From assembly GCA_014859095.1 (NCBI GenBank), contig JACUUV010000027.1:1-37427 (forward strand): a stretch of 37,427 bases of DNA, in the 5' to 3' direction. Source of the DNA: Clostridia bacterium (lineage in GTDB: Bacteria > Bacillota > Clostridia > Peptostreptococcales > Acidaminobacteraceae). A model generated the notes under the pieces. The model was not told the origin of the DNA, made no database searches, and saw only the letters and a program-made list of their open reading frames with translations. Made by a program: the position numbers and the translations under genes. Below are positions 17,711 to 25,379 of the stretch, piece after piece (within the stretch, counting starts at the first letter, position 1; each line of letters begins with the position of its first letter).

Positions 17711-19090
17711 TTACTTTTTCAAACGTTCAACCAAACTGTCGTAAATTGGATTGCCTACAAATTGATCAATTGTAATGAGTTCAGCATCGCCACATTTTTC
17801 ACTGGCGCGTTCAGCGAGGTTCACATGTGTGATCACGATGTCCGCATCAGAAGGAATATCTTCAAGTGAAGTGTTCAGAACTTCAACATCAAGCCCTGCT
17901 TGCTTCAATTTTTTTCTCAGTGTGGTAGCTCCCATTGCTGAAGAACCCATGCCGGCATCACAAGATACGACAATTTTTTTCACGGTTTTGCCACTTTGTC
18001 CTTTAGCGGCAGCCTTCATGGATTGTACAGACGCTTTTGCTGTTTCAAGGCTGTTGTCATCAGCACTTCTTTTTTTGACAAAGTATGCGGCAACTACGAA
18101 CGATACTGCGGTGGATACCACAATACCCGCCAGCACTGGAAGTAATCCACCTTTAGGTGACATTGCTATCAGTGCGAAAATGCTTCCAGGAGATGGTGTT
18201 GCAATAAGTCCTGCTCCAAGAATCGTGAATGTCAATACGCCACTCATACCACCGGCGATTACTGCAAGAACGAGTATCGGATTCATAAGTACATATGGGA
18301 AATAGATTTCATGGATACCACCAAGGAAATGAATAATCACTGCGCCAGGTGCGGATTGCTTAACCATTCCTTTTGCGAACACCCAGTATGCGAGGAGTAT
18401 TCCAAGGCCTGGACCTGGATTTGTTTCGAGTAAGAAGAATATTGATTTTCCAGTATCAGCAGCTTCCTGAATACCTAGTGGTCCTAAAATACCATGATTC
18501 ATTGCATTGTTTAAAAATAATATTTTACCTGGTTCAATAAATAATGAAGTGAAAGGCAAGAGGTTGGCGCCAACTATAGCTTCAACACCTATCTTAAGCA
18601 CATTGTTAAGTGCGACTACAACTGGTCCGATTCCAAGGAAAGCCAGAAGTGCAAGTAACATTGCAAGTATACCTGACGAAAAGTTTGCCACAAGCATCTC
18701 AAAACCAGCAGGTACTTTTCCATCAACAGCTTCATCGAATTTCTTGATGACGAATCCACCGAGTGGTCCCATGATCATTGCTCCGATGAACATAGGAATG
18801 TCTACACCAACAACTACACCCATTGTTGCGACAGCACCTACAACACCACCTCTGACGCCACCGATGAGTTTACCACCGGTATAACCGATCAGTATTGGTA
18901 GTAAATATATGATCATCGGTCCAACTAGGGATGCCAAATTCTCATTCGGTGTCCAACCTGTAGGTATGAAAAGTGCTGTGATGATTCCCCATGCGATAAA
19001 TGCTCCAATATTCGGCATTACCATACCACTCAGGAAGCGACCAAATTTTTGTACGCCACCTCTAGAATTTTTTCCAACTACATTTTCCAT
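17711..19090 (-). CDS. mtlA: PTS mannitol-type EIICB (no EIIA domain)
   Basis: Membrane hexitol permease-phosphotransferase of 459 residues. EIIC (~1-340) has the mannitol motifs FLNNAMNHGILGPLG and GGIHEIYFPYVLM; EIIB carries C377 in VVSCDAGMGSSAM. The protein ends after EIIB, so it needs EIIA from another protein, perhaps the EIICBA encoded 2.3 kb downstream in the same direction. Start ATG 19090 follows GAGGGGG; the six extra codons upstream in the frame are unlikely to be used. It is first in the mannitol locus, with a predicted promoter at 19166-19195, and is separated from mtlR by a hairpin. No separate mtlF (EIIA) gene is in the window. Confidence 0.95.
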   Translation of the reverse strand: MENVVGKNSRGGVQKFGRFLSGMVMPNIGAFIAWGIITALFIPTGWTPNENLASLVGPMIIYLLPILIGYTGGKLIGGVRGGVVGAVATMGVVVGVDIPMFIGAMIMGPLGGFVIKKFDEAVDGKVPAGFEMLVANFSSGILAMLLALLAFLGIGPVVVALNNVLKIGVEAIVGANLLPFTSLFIEPGKILFLNNAMNHGILGPLGIQEAADTGKSIFFLLETNPGPGLGILLAYWVFAKGMVKQSAPGAVIIHFLGGIHEIYFPYVLMNPILVLAVIAGGMSGVLTFTILGAGLIATPSPGSIFALIAMSPKGGLLPVLAGIVVSTAVSFVVAAYFVKKRSADDNSLETAKASVQSMKAAAKGQSGKTVKKIVVSCDAGMGSSAMGATTLRKKLKQAGLDVEVLNTSLEDIPSDADIVITHVNLAERASEKCGDAELITIDQFVGNPIYDSLVERLKK

Positions 19091-19121
19091 TTTATCCCCC
19101 TCATTCAATTCTTCGTTTTTT

Positions 19122-19137
19122 GACCTTGGCCTAGGTC
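19122..19137. repeat. Imperfect palindrome in the EIICB leader
   Basis: Sixteen bases, GACCTTGGCCTAGGTC, palindromic except for one symmetrical pair. It lies between the predicted -10 box and the start codon of the EIICB gene, within the transcribed leader. Could be an operator acting as a roadblock or a small RNA stem; no known consensus recognised. Confidence 0.35.
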
Positions 19138-19165
19138 TTTAGAAATCCGGACATCTCTTATCACG

Positions 19166-19195
19166 ATTATAGTCATGCAAATCTCTTAAATTCAA
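19166..19195 (-). promoter_or_regulatory. Predicted promoter of the mannitol PTS locus
   Basis: Minus strand: -35 TTGAAT (19195-19190), 18-base spacer, perfect -10 TATAAT (19171-19166). The weak -35 fits a promoter that needs an activator. It faces away from the mcp gene in the 259-base intergenic region. Confidence 0.5.
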
Positions 19196-19212
19196 ATGAA
19201 AGACCATAGAAT

Positions 19213-19235
19213 TTGGCGTGATACAATGATGACAA
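19213..19235 (-). promoter_or_regulatory. Candidate MtlR binding site
   Basis: Minus strand: TTGTCA (19235-19230), 11 bases, CGCCAA (19218-19213), an imperfect inverted repeat ending 17 bases upstream of the -35 box. As I recall them, MtlR operators of bacilli have TTGnCA...TGnCAA half-sites just upstream of the -35; the spacing here is about two bases longer. Inference from pattern and position only. Confidence 0.35.
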
Positions 19236-19349
19236 ATGTTAAAATCCCTTAATATGAATGGATGGGGCAATTGATTATAAAAATAAAATGTTTATTTTTT
19301 TTGATATATGGGGTATTATAGCTCTATAGTTAATTAAAGGGAGGTCCTT

Positions 19350-21353
19350 ATGAAGTTAAAAGGTAGAATCGTATTGATCACAAGCGTCATTATAGTCGTA
19401 GCAATCGCAGCTCAAGGCATATTCAATATATATTCATCCAATAAGTCCATTGAAAAAGTGGTTGAAATGCAATTGACCGATCAGATTTTCAATCTCGCGA
19501 ATGAAATTCAGTCTGCTGAGGAAGTTGTGGAAATCACAAAAAACGCACTGAATGAAAAGAATATCGCTGTAACAAAGGCCATCGCTCAAATGATTGCCGA
19601 CAACAAGAATTACTTGCAACCCACCCGTATGGCACAACTCTCAAGTGTGCTTGGAATCGACGAGATTCATGTCACAGATGGTAATGGGGTCCTTTTATAC
19701 GGCAATGTCGCAGGTTTTTATGGCTTTGATTTCAACACTTCGGAGCAAACCAAACCATTTGTTGCTCTCATAGGTGTCAAAGGGGCATCACTTGCCCAAG
19801 AGCCTGAGTACCGAGGCACCGACAACACCTTATTTCAGTATATTGGAGTTTCCAGAATCGATGAACCCGGTGTCGTTCAAATAGGTATCGAACCAAGAGC
19901 CATTCAGGAACTGCTGGAAAACCTTGAAGTTCAAAACAGCATAGACCAGCTGGTCATTGGAGACGGTGGATTTGCACTGATCATCGATAAAAAAGGCATC
20001 ATCACACATCATAAGGATCGATCACTTATTGGCACACCTGCCAATGATGTACCTTGGATCAAGGACATCGTAGCTACAACCAATGTCCTGAAGACTGAAG
20101 ATATCGGTAATAAGTCTTTCTTCGCACTTGCGAAATCATATAAGGAAATGATGATTGTCGTCACCTATCCTCGTTCGGAAATACAAACCATCATTACAAG
20201 CTCACTGATCAATAACGCTGTTGTTCTTTTGATTTCCATCATTTTGCTTGTTTTGGTCATTCAATGGGTTATTGGAAAATGGGTTTCAAAACCGATCAAG
20301 ACCATCCAAGATGGTATGGAAAAAGTCGGACAAGGCGACTTCACAGCTGTTGTGTCTTACAAGTCCAAGGATGAAATCGGCACACTTTCAGATTATTTCG
20401 GTATGATGACACAAAATGTGAGACACCTGATCAAAGAGACGACTACAAGCATTGAATCCGTCGCCCAGTCTTCTGAAAGAATCAATGCCAATGTTGAAGG
20501 ATTGACCGCTTCCAGCAATGAAGTCACCAGAGCTGTGGAAGAAATCGCCCATGGTGCCACCGAAACGGCATCCAGTGTCAATGAACGTCTTTTCGCAGGT
20601 CAGGAACTCGGGAACAGCATCAATCAAATCTCATCAAGACTTCATGATGCCAAAGATTATTCCGATACCATGGTCGAGTCGAACCGCAAAGGTAGAGAAA
20701 AGATCAAGAATCTTCAAAGTGTTTTCCAGGCCACTGTTGACAACACAAACCATGTGGCGAACAATGTCTCCGAGCTGAGCAAAAGCTCCCAGTCCATCGA
20801 AAATATTGTCAGCACAATCAAAGGCATTTCCGATCAAACCAATCTGCTCGCTCTGAACGCTTCCATTGAAGCCGCACGAGCTGGTGATGCAGGTCGTGGA
20901 TTTGCAGTTGTCGCAGATGAAATCAGAAAATTGGCTGAACAATCTTCACATAGTGCCGAGGAAATCAGCAAGATCATCGCAGGGATCGTCACTGTCGTAG
21001 CTGGGACCAACAAAACCGTCATCGAAACCCAAACATCCGTTGATGCCGCCAAAGCAAATCTCAATGAAACAGTTATAGTATTTGACAACATCGATGACAG
21101 TGTCATCAAAGTCGAAAGAATAATGAATGATTTCATAGAAGAGACCGGCAAAATGGAAAATATGAAAAATGAATTGATCGAATCACTTGAAAGCATGGCT
21201 GCAATCAGTCAGGAATCAGCTGCATCAACTGAAGAAATCAACGCTTCCACTGAGGAGCAACTCTCACGTGTCACAGAAATCGGACAAGCCATAGAAACGC
21301 TAAACGTCGATATACTGAAACTTTCACAGGAAATGCAGAAATTCAAGGCATAA
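19350..21353 (+). CDS. Methyl-accepting chemotaxis protein
   Basis: Chemoreceptor of 667 residues. TM1 at ~7-27; an extracellular Cache-type ligand domain (~30-285), with [13 protein letters not shown] and [12 protein letters not shown]2 at ~288-310; a HAMP domain (~310-365); then the cytoplasmic coiled-coil signalling domain with the conserved hairpin tip ([20 protein letters not shown] and onward). Methylation-site-like Glu/Gln pairs are present. Start ATG follows GGGAGG. It is monocistronic, with a terminator right after it, and divergent from the mannitol PTS operon. The ligand is not readable from sequence. It implies a motile, chemotactic organism. Confidence 0.96.
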   Translation: MKLKGRIVLITSVIIVVAIAAQGIFNIYSSNKSIEKVVEMQLTDQIFNLANEIQSAEEVVEITKNALNEKNIAVTKAIAQMIADNKNYLQPTRMAQLSSVLGIDEIHVTDGNGVLLYGNVAGFYGFDFNTSEQTKPFVALIGVKGASLAQEPEYRGTDNTLFQYIGVSRIDEPGVVQIGIEPRAIQELLENLEVQNSIDQLVIGDGGFALIIDKKGIITHHKDRSLIGTPANDVPWIKDIVATTNVLKTEDIGNKSFFALAKSYKEMMIVVTYPRSEIQTIITSSLINNAVVLLISIILLVLVIQWVIGKWVSKPIKTIQDGMEKVGQGDFTAVVSYKSKDEIGTLSDYFGMMTQNVRHLIKETTTSIESVAQSSERINANVEGLTASSNEVTRAVEEIAHGATETASSVNERLFAGQELGNSINQISSRLHDAKDYSDTMVESNRKGREKIKNLQSVFQATVDNTNHVANNVSELSKSSQSIENIVSTIKGISDQTNLLALNASIEAARAGDAGRGFAVVADEIRKLAEQSSHSAEEISKIIAGIVTVVAGTNKTVIETQTSVDAAKANLNETVIVFDNIDDSVIKVERIMNDFIEETGKMENMKNELIESLESMAAISQESAASTEEINASTEEQLSRVTEIGQAIETLNVDILKLSQEMQKFKA

Positions 21354-21354
21354 G

Positions 21355-21379
21355 AAAAAGGAGCTTCGGCTCCTTTTTT
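21355..21379 (+). terminator. Intrinsic terminator of the mcp gene
   Basis: Perfect hairpin AAAAAGGAGC-TTCG-GCTCCTTTTT (21355-21378), UUCG tetraloop, ending in a T run, one base after the mcp stop. Confidence 0.92.
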
Positions 21380-21386
21380 ATTTGCT

Positions 21387-21414
21387 TTAATTCCCTTCCA
21401 TTTTAAGATATAAT
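21387..21414 (+). promoter_or_regulatory. Predicted promoter of the methyltransferase-racemase pair
   Basis: -35 TTAATT (21387-21392), 16-base spacer, perfect -10 TATAAT (21409-21414). The -35 is weak; the -10 is convincing and the start codon is 30 bases downstream. Confidence 0.45.
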
Positions 21415-21443
21415 GAACTAATGTTAATATTTAGGAGGACCTG

Positions 21444-22013
21444 ATGACTACTTTTTATGATTTGTTCATGGCTCCCCTCGAGAAAAGGTGGCTGACCGAT
21501 ATCCGAAAAACTATAATTCCGAGTGCATCTGGGAAAGTCCTTGAGATAGGGTTCGGGACGGGTGTGAACCTGCAATATTTGGATTGCGATCAAATAGATT
21601 CAGTCACAGCGCTGGATCTGGATTTCAGAAAGACAAATGACAAATGTGACAAGGATAACATCACCTTTGTCAAAGGAAAGGCCGAACAGTTGCCCTTCCC
21701 TGATGCATCATTTGACACTGTCATCGAAACCTTGGTTCTATGCTCCGTCTCAGACCTTGAGACAGCACTCCAAGAAATCATGCGCGTGCTCAAACCTAAA
21801 GGCCGTTTTATATACATTGATCATGTTCTACCGGATGATAAGGCTTTAGCGACTCTATTTAAAGGCATCAACCACTTTTGGCCACACATAGCGAGCGGAT
21901 GCAATGTCACACGTACACCACATCTTTCAATAGCCAGACACGAGATAGAACACATCGAATCCGGACATAGAGCCCATACTATATTTCGGTATGGCATCGT
22001 GACAAAACACTGA
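21444..22013 (+). CDS. Class I SAM-dependent methyltransferase
   Basis: Soluble methyltransferase of 189 residues. The SAM-binding glycine motif LEIGFGTGVNL is at ~34-44, followed by ALDLD (acidic loop), PFPDASFDTVI and the LKPKGRFIYIDH strand, all as in the UbiE/Methyltransf_11 group. The substrate is not identifiable; similar small proteins include lipid, quinone and phosphatidylethanolamine methylases. Start ATG follows AGGAGG. The racemase gene follows after 26 bp, so the two are likely co-transcribed, though no common pathway is evident. Confidence 0.9.
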   Translation: MTTFYDLFMAPLEKRWLTDIRKTIIPSASGKVLEIGFGTGVNLQYLDCDQIDSVTALDLDFRKTNDKCDKDNITFVKGKAEQLPFPDASFDTVIETLVLCSVSDLETALQEIMRVLKPKGRFIYIDHVLPDDKALATLFKGINHFWPHIASGCNVTRTPHLSIARHEIEHIESGHRAHTIFRYGIVTKH

Positions 22014-22039
22014 CCAATTCAATAGAACGGAGACCATTT

Positions 22040-22747
22040 ATGAAGACATTGGGAATAATTGGTGGTATGGGACCACTGGCCACTGCAGATTTTTATATGA
22101 AACTTGTTCAAATGACCGATGCCAAACATGAATTTGAACACATTCATACCCTTATAGACTCAAACCCAAGCATTCCAGATCGCTCCTCATTCATCAAAAC
22201 CGGCGTAGACGATCCCACAGGTGAGTTGGTTGCCAGCCTGAAACGACTTGAGCGTATGGGTGCTGATCTCATTGCCATGCCATGCAACACAGCGCACTAT
22301 TTTTATGATGTTTTATGCGCCAACACAGAATTGACCTTCATCAACATGATTGACGAAACCATACATCATGCTCTGTCCGTAGCCGATGCCACGGACCGGA
22401 TTGGTTTGCTCGCAACAACCGGGACCTATGATTCCAAAATATATGAATCCAGTGCTATCCGTTTCGGTTTTAAACTTGTTGTTCCACCGGAATCCGTCAA
22501 GCAACAACTGATGAGTTTGATTTATGCTCTGAAAAACGGTGAAACCAATCAAATTGAGTCTATAAAGCAAAAAGTTTACGATTATATGGACCATCAAAAT
22601 CTCGATGCATGGATTTTGGGATGCACGGAACTTCCAATCATTCTAAAAGACGGCATAACGAAGTACAATATGATCGATTCCACTTTAATACTAGCTCAAG
22701 CCTCCATTTTGGCTGTAGGTGGAAAAGTAAAAAGCCAAGAGTGCTAG
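22040..22747 (+). CDS. Aspartate/glutamate racemase family protein
   Basis: Cofactor-independent amino-acid racemase, 235 residues. Seen: N-terminal GIIGGMGPLATADFY, the first catalytic Cys in MPCNTAH and the second in LGCTELPII. Both catalytic cysteines are present, so activity is expected. Aspartate is the usual substrate of close relatives with this N-terminus, but broad-specificity RacX/YgeA-like enzymes look alike. D-amino acids made here could serve cell-wall or signalling roles. Start ATG 22040 follows GGAG. The stop codon lies inside a perfect 30-bp palindrome that probably ends transcription. Confidence 0.92.
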   Translation: MKTLGIIGGMGPLATADFYMKLVQMTDAKHEFEHIHTLIDSNPSIPDRSSFIKTGVDDPTGELVASLKRLERMGADLIAMPCNTAHYFYDVLCANTELTFINMIDETIHHALSVADATDRIGLLATTGTYDSKIYESSAIRFGFKLVVPPESVKQQLMSLIYALKNGETNQIESIKQKVYDYMDHQNLDAWILGCTELPIILKDGITKYNMIDSTLILAQASILAVGGKVKSQEC

Positions 22748-22760
22748 CACTCTTGGCTTT
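22731..22760. terminator. Perfect 30-bp palindrome, bidirectional terminator
   Basis: AAAGCCAAGAGTGCTAGCAC continuing to TCTTGGCTTT, perfectly self-complementary. It sits between convergent genes (racemase plus, DUF2207 minus) and contains the racemase stop codon. T runs are only three bases long on each side, so efficiency is uncertain. Confidence 0.7.
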
Positions 22761-22787
22761 AATATCCTTCTTCGCTTTCTGCAATAA

Positions 22788-24707
22788 TTACCATCCACCA
22801 CCACCGCCACCGCCGGAACCGCCGCCTGAGCTACCGCCGCCAAAGCTGCCTCCCCCGGATCGTGATGGTGTGGACACCATAGTGCTACCAATTGCCGCTG
22901 TTTTTGAATTCAAATTCGATGCAAAATAAACTGCTGAAAACGCACGTGTTTGACTGTTCGAAACGTACCAATCAGGATTATTCATAGTGATGCTTTCAAA
23001 ACTATCCGCCCACTTGTCGGTAACACCGAGCACCATGGCATATGGAAGCACATTATAAAAATAATCCGGGTCCTCTTCAATCAATGTCAATATTCTGTTT
23101 TTTTCAGCATTTTCAATAAACGCCTTCAGCCCCAACAATTGGGCAAGCCACTCATTGCCCTTTTGAGTTCTTTTCTGTGCGTATGGAGATAATTGAAGCA
23201 CAAGAAAAGCAAGAATAACCCCTACCCAATAAATCCAGCCGACTTCTAAAATATATAGCAATCCGGCTGTTAAGATGCCGGTGATCACTACCATGCTTAG
23301 AGCTCCCAAAACTACTCCAATCCGATCTTTGGGCAATCTTGTTTTAACAAGTGTAAACAAATATGCGGAAGAAGCCACAACAATACCGATCAGAACACTA
23401 CCAATAAATGAGAATATCAGATTAGACCAGAAAGCATATGGACTGAATATCGAAATGATTCCTATAAAGACCATCATCAGAATCATGATCCCAATCACAA
23501 TCATGCCAAACCATGCCAGGTTACCTTCCTTAGAAAAAATGCCTCTACCCTTAAATGACGCAAGCAGTTTTTTTGATACTTGAGCTAAGGTCACATAGAA
23601 GCTGTCCTTCAAATCATCAATCTCGACAACATCATCAACCGCATAGTTATCGAAGAGACCGTTAAAATAAATTTTTTCAAACGGCTTGGCCTCATCAGGC
23701 AGGTTCCTTATCTTTTGCAATTTCATATTCGACTTGTTTTTCTTAAAAATCAGCCCTACTTCCTCGACTTCCTCAATGATCTTTATATAACCAAGATTAG
23801 CCCAATACACCAACATTGCGGTCAAGTCATATGGATCAATCTTCCCATCAATAATATAGCCAATTTCTGCAGGAGTAAGGTCTTTGGGAGGATAAAATTC
23901 AACCGTAGGATAAATAGGATCATCCTTTCCAAACTTCATCCATAGCCCAATCGCGGCCAAAAATAATATAGGGAATAAGGCGTAGAAAGTTATTGAGAAT
24001 TTTGAAAGCAATTGAAGGTCTGGTTTAACCTCACTGAAATAACCCTCATCAAGTGGCAAGGCAATAGTAAGAGCCTGTCCCGGAATGAGCGTTTCATTCA
24101 GTTCACCTGAAATTATATTTCCAGTTATATCATATGTGACTTTCGATCCATCACTGGAACCGGTATAACCTGAAGTGAAATTGAGCTTATCTCCGTTAAA
24201 AGCTTTTGGCATTACAATGGTAAAAACCGTTTTATGAATCGGTATTTCCCACTGAACACCAACAATATTGAAATAAAGTTCATCCATCTCAGAGTTTCGA
24301 TCATCTCCGATTTCATACTTGTACCTGATGACATACTTCTCACTAGACCTTGCATAAATGTCTGGATCGCCAATCTTGAGATTTAAGAATCCACCGTCGT
24401 ACTCAGTCTCCGATTTATGGTTAGGAACGCTGATGCTGCTTATTTTTACTTGCTTTCCAAAATAGGTCTCAATTGGAATCGCCCTGAAAATACCATGCAT
24501 GTCAGATCTGTTGAAACTCACATCAAGCGTCTCTTCAATATTGTATGTATTGTCCTCATTGACCACGATATTGACTTTCATTTGAGTGATTTCAAGATCG
24601 TAATTTGCATAAGTCGGACAAGATGCCAATAATAGGACTAATGCGAATGATGACAGTATAAGAAATATAACTCTTGATGCTCTTCCTCTAAAAAGAGACT
24701 CGTACAT
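22788..24707 (-). CDS. DUF2207 membrane protein with glycine-rich C-terminus
   Basis: Predicted exported/membrane protein of 639 residues, function unknown. A hydrophobic N-terminal signal (~12-35) ends in LLLASCPTYA; the LASC could also be read as a lipobox. The extracytoplasmic domain (~36-235) is of DUF2207 type (beta-rich, with EDNTYNIEETLDVSF). Membrane helices lie near 240-260 and in a cluster around 415-510. The tail has about 17 glycines in the last 22 residues and ends in W, a common feature of this family. Start ATG 24707 follows GGAGAGGG; the longest frame extends 21 codons further but inside lemA. It overlaps the lemA end by 20 bp, an association seen widely in bacteria. Confidence 0.9.
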   Translation of the reverse strand: MYESLFRGRASRVIFLILSSFALVLLLASCPTYANYDLEITQMKVNIVVNEDNTYNIEETLDVSFNRSDMHGIFRAIPIETYFGKQVKISSISVPNHKSETEYDGGFLNLKIGDPDIYARSSEKYVIRYKYEIGDDRNSEMDELYFNIVGVQWEIPIHKTVFTIVMPKAFNGDKLNFTSGYTGSSDGSKVTYDITGNIISGELNETLIPGQALTIALPLDEGYFSEVKPDLQLLSKFSITFYALFPILFLAAIGLWMKFGKDDPIYPTVEFYPPKDLTPAEIGYIIDGKIDPYDLTAMLVYWANLGYIKIIEEVEEVGLIFKKNKSNMKLQKIRNLPDEAKPFEKIYFNGLFDNYAVDDVVEIDDLKDSFYVTLAQVSKKLLASFKGRGIFSKEGNLAWFGMIVIGIMILMMVFIGIISIFSPYAFWSNLIFSFIGSVLIGIVVASSAYLFTLVKTRLPKDRIGVVLGALSMVVITGILTAGLLYILEVGWIYWVGVILAFLVLQLSPYAQKRTQKGNEWLAQLLGLKAFIENAEKNRILTLIEEDPDYFYNVLPYAMVLGVTDKWADSFESITMNNPDWYVSNSQTRAFSAVYFASNLNSKTAAIGSTMVSTPSRSGGGSFGGGSSGGGSGGGGGGGW

Positions 24708-25239
24708 TTTCCCTCTCCACTTTTTGAACTGTGAAAAAATCGCTTTTCTTGAACCCGAAAACTGCAGCAACCAAATTTGACGGGAAAGATTCCACTTTTG
24801 TATTCATGGATTTCACTACCGCATTATAGTATTTTCTAGATTGTGCGATATCGTCCTCAACTTTTTGCAATTGGTTTTGTAGATCAAGAAACTGACGATC
24901 CGCTTTGAGCTCCGGATATCCCTCGCTGAGTGCGAACAAGGACTTGAGTGTGCCAGTAAGTGCGTTTTCAGAATTTTGACGTTCTTCGATGGACTGTGCG
25001 TTCATCGCATTATTTCTGGCTTCAATCACATGTTGAAACGTCTCACTCTCGTGTTTGGCATATCCCTTCACCGTTTCGATTAAGTTGGGAATCAAATCGT
25101 ATCTTTTTTTAAGATACACATCCATTGTTGAAAAAGCTTCTTCCACTGTGTTCCTGAGTTTGATGAATCCATTGTAATTGACCACTAAAAACAAACCTAT
25201 CAATAACAGAAAAACTCCAAAAACTATAAAACCTGTCAT
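24688..25239 (-). CDS. lemA: LemA family protein
   Basis: Membrane-anchored protein of 183 residues, role unknown. One N-terminal membrane helix (~3-23), then the conserved LemA helical domain: FVVNYNGFIKLRN, KKRYDLIPNLIETVKGYAKHE and the C-terminal YYNAVVKSMNTK. Start ATG follows AAGGAGG. It is first of a two-gene unit with the DUF2207 gene, which it overlaps by 20 bp. Its predicted promoter is divergent from, and shares the -35 region with, that of the GGDEF-hemerythrin gene. Confidence 0.95.
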   Translation of the reverse strand: MTGFIVFGVFLLLIGLFLVVNYNGFIKLRNTVEEAFSTMDVYLKKRYDLIPNLIETVKGYAKHESETFQHVIEARNNAMNAQSIEERQNSENALTGTLKSLFALSEGYPELKADRQFLDLQNQLQKVEDDIAQSRKYYNAVVKSMNTKVESFPSNLVAAVFGFKKSDFFTVQKVERENVRVSF

Positions 25240-25261
25240 AATTGTGCCTCCTTTTATTATT

Positions 25262-25290
25262 ATTATATACCTAAATTTAAGAGTTGAAAA
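25262..25290 (-). promoter_or_regulatory. Predicted lemA promoter
   Basis: Minus strand: -35 TTTTCA (25290-25285), 17-base spacer, perfect -10 TATAAT (25267-25262), about 20 bases before the start codon. Confidence 0.5.
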
Positions 25291-25312
25291 CTTTTACATC
25301 TGATGCTATTCT
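25284..25312 (+). promoter_or_regulatory. Predicted promoter of the GGDEF-hemerythrin gene
   Basis: -35 TTGAAA (25284-25289), 17-base spacer, -10 TATTCT (25307-25312). Its -35 hexamer lies on the same bases as the opposing lemA -35. Confidence 0.45.
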
Positions 25313-25326
25313 TGATAAGTGTTCTA

Positions 25327-25344
25327 TACCCATAATAATGGGTA
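25327..25344 (+). repeat. Inverted repeat in the leader of the GGDEF-hemerythrin gene
   Basis: Perfect 7-bp arms TACCCAT/ATGGGTA with a 4-base spacer (AATA), ~15 bases after the predicted -10 box. An operator or small RNA hairpin; no T run follows. Confidence 0.45.
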
Positions 25345-25379
25345 AGGATTAAATAATATTGTATGAAGGAGGTGGACTC

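Noticed and set aside
13616-19090. The two mtlA copies as repeats of a mobile element
   Set aside because: Both are intact genes with different domain content and divergent DNA; no transposase or terminal repeats flank them.
19255-19349. SigD-type (flagellar) promoter before the chemoreceptor gene
   Set aside because: TAAA and GATA elements exist in the AT-rich leader, but their spacing does not fit TAAA-N15-GCCGATAA.
19091-19349. c-di-GMP riboswitch or RAT antiterminator in the largest intergenic region
   Set aside because: No GEMM core sequence, no paired terminator/antiterminator structure and no T-run hairpin found in either direction.
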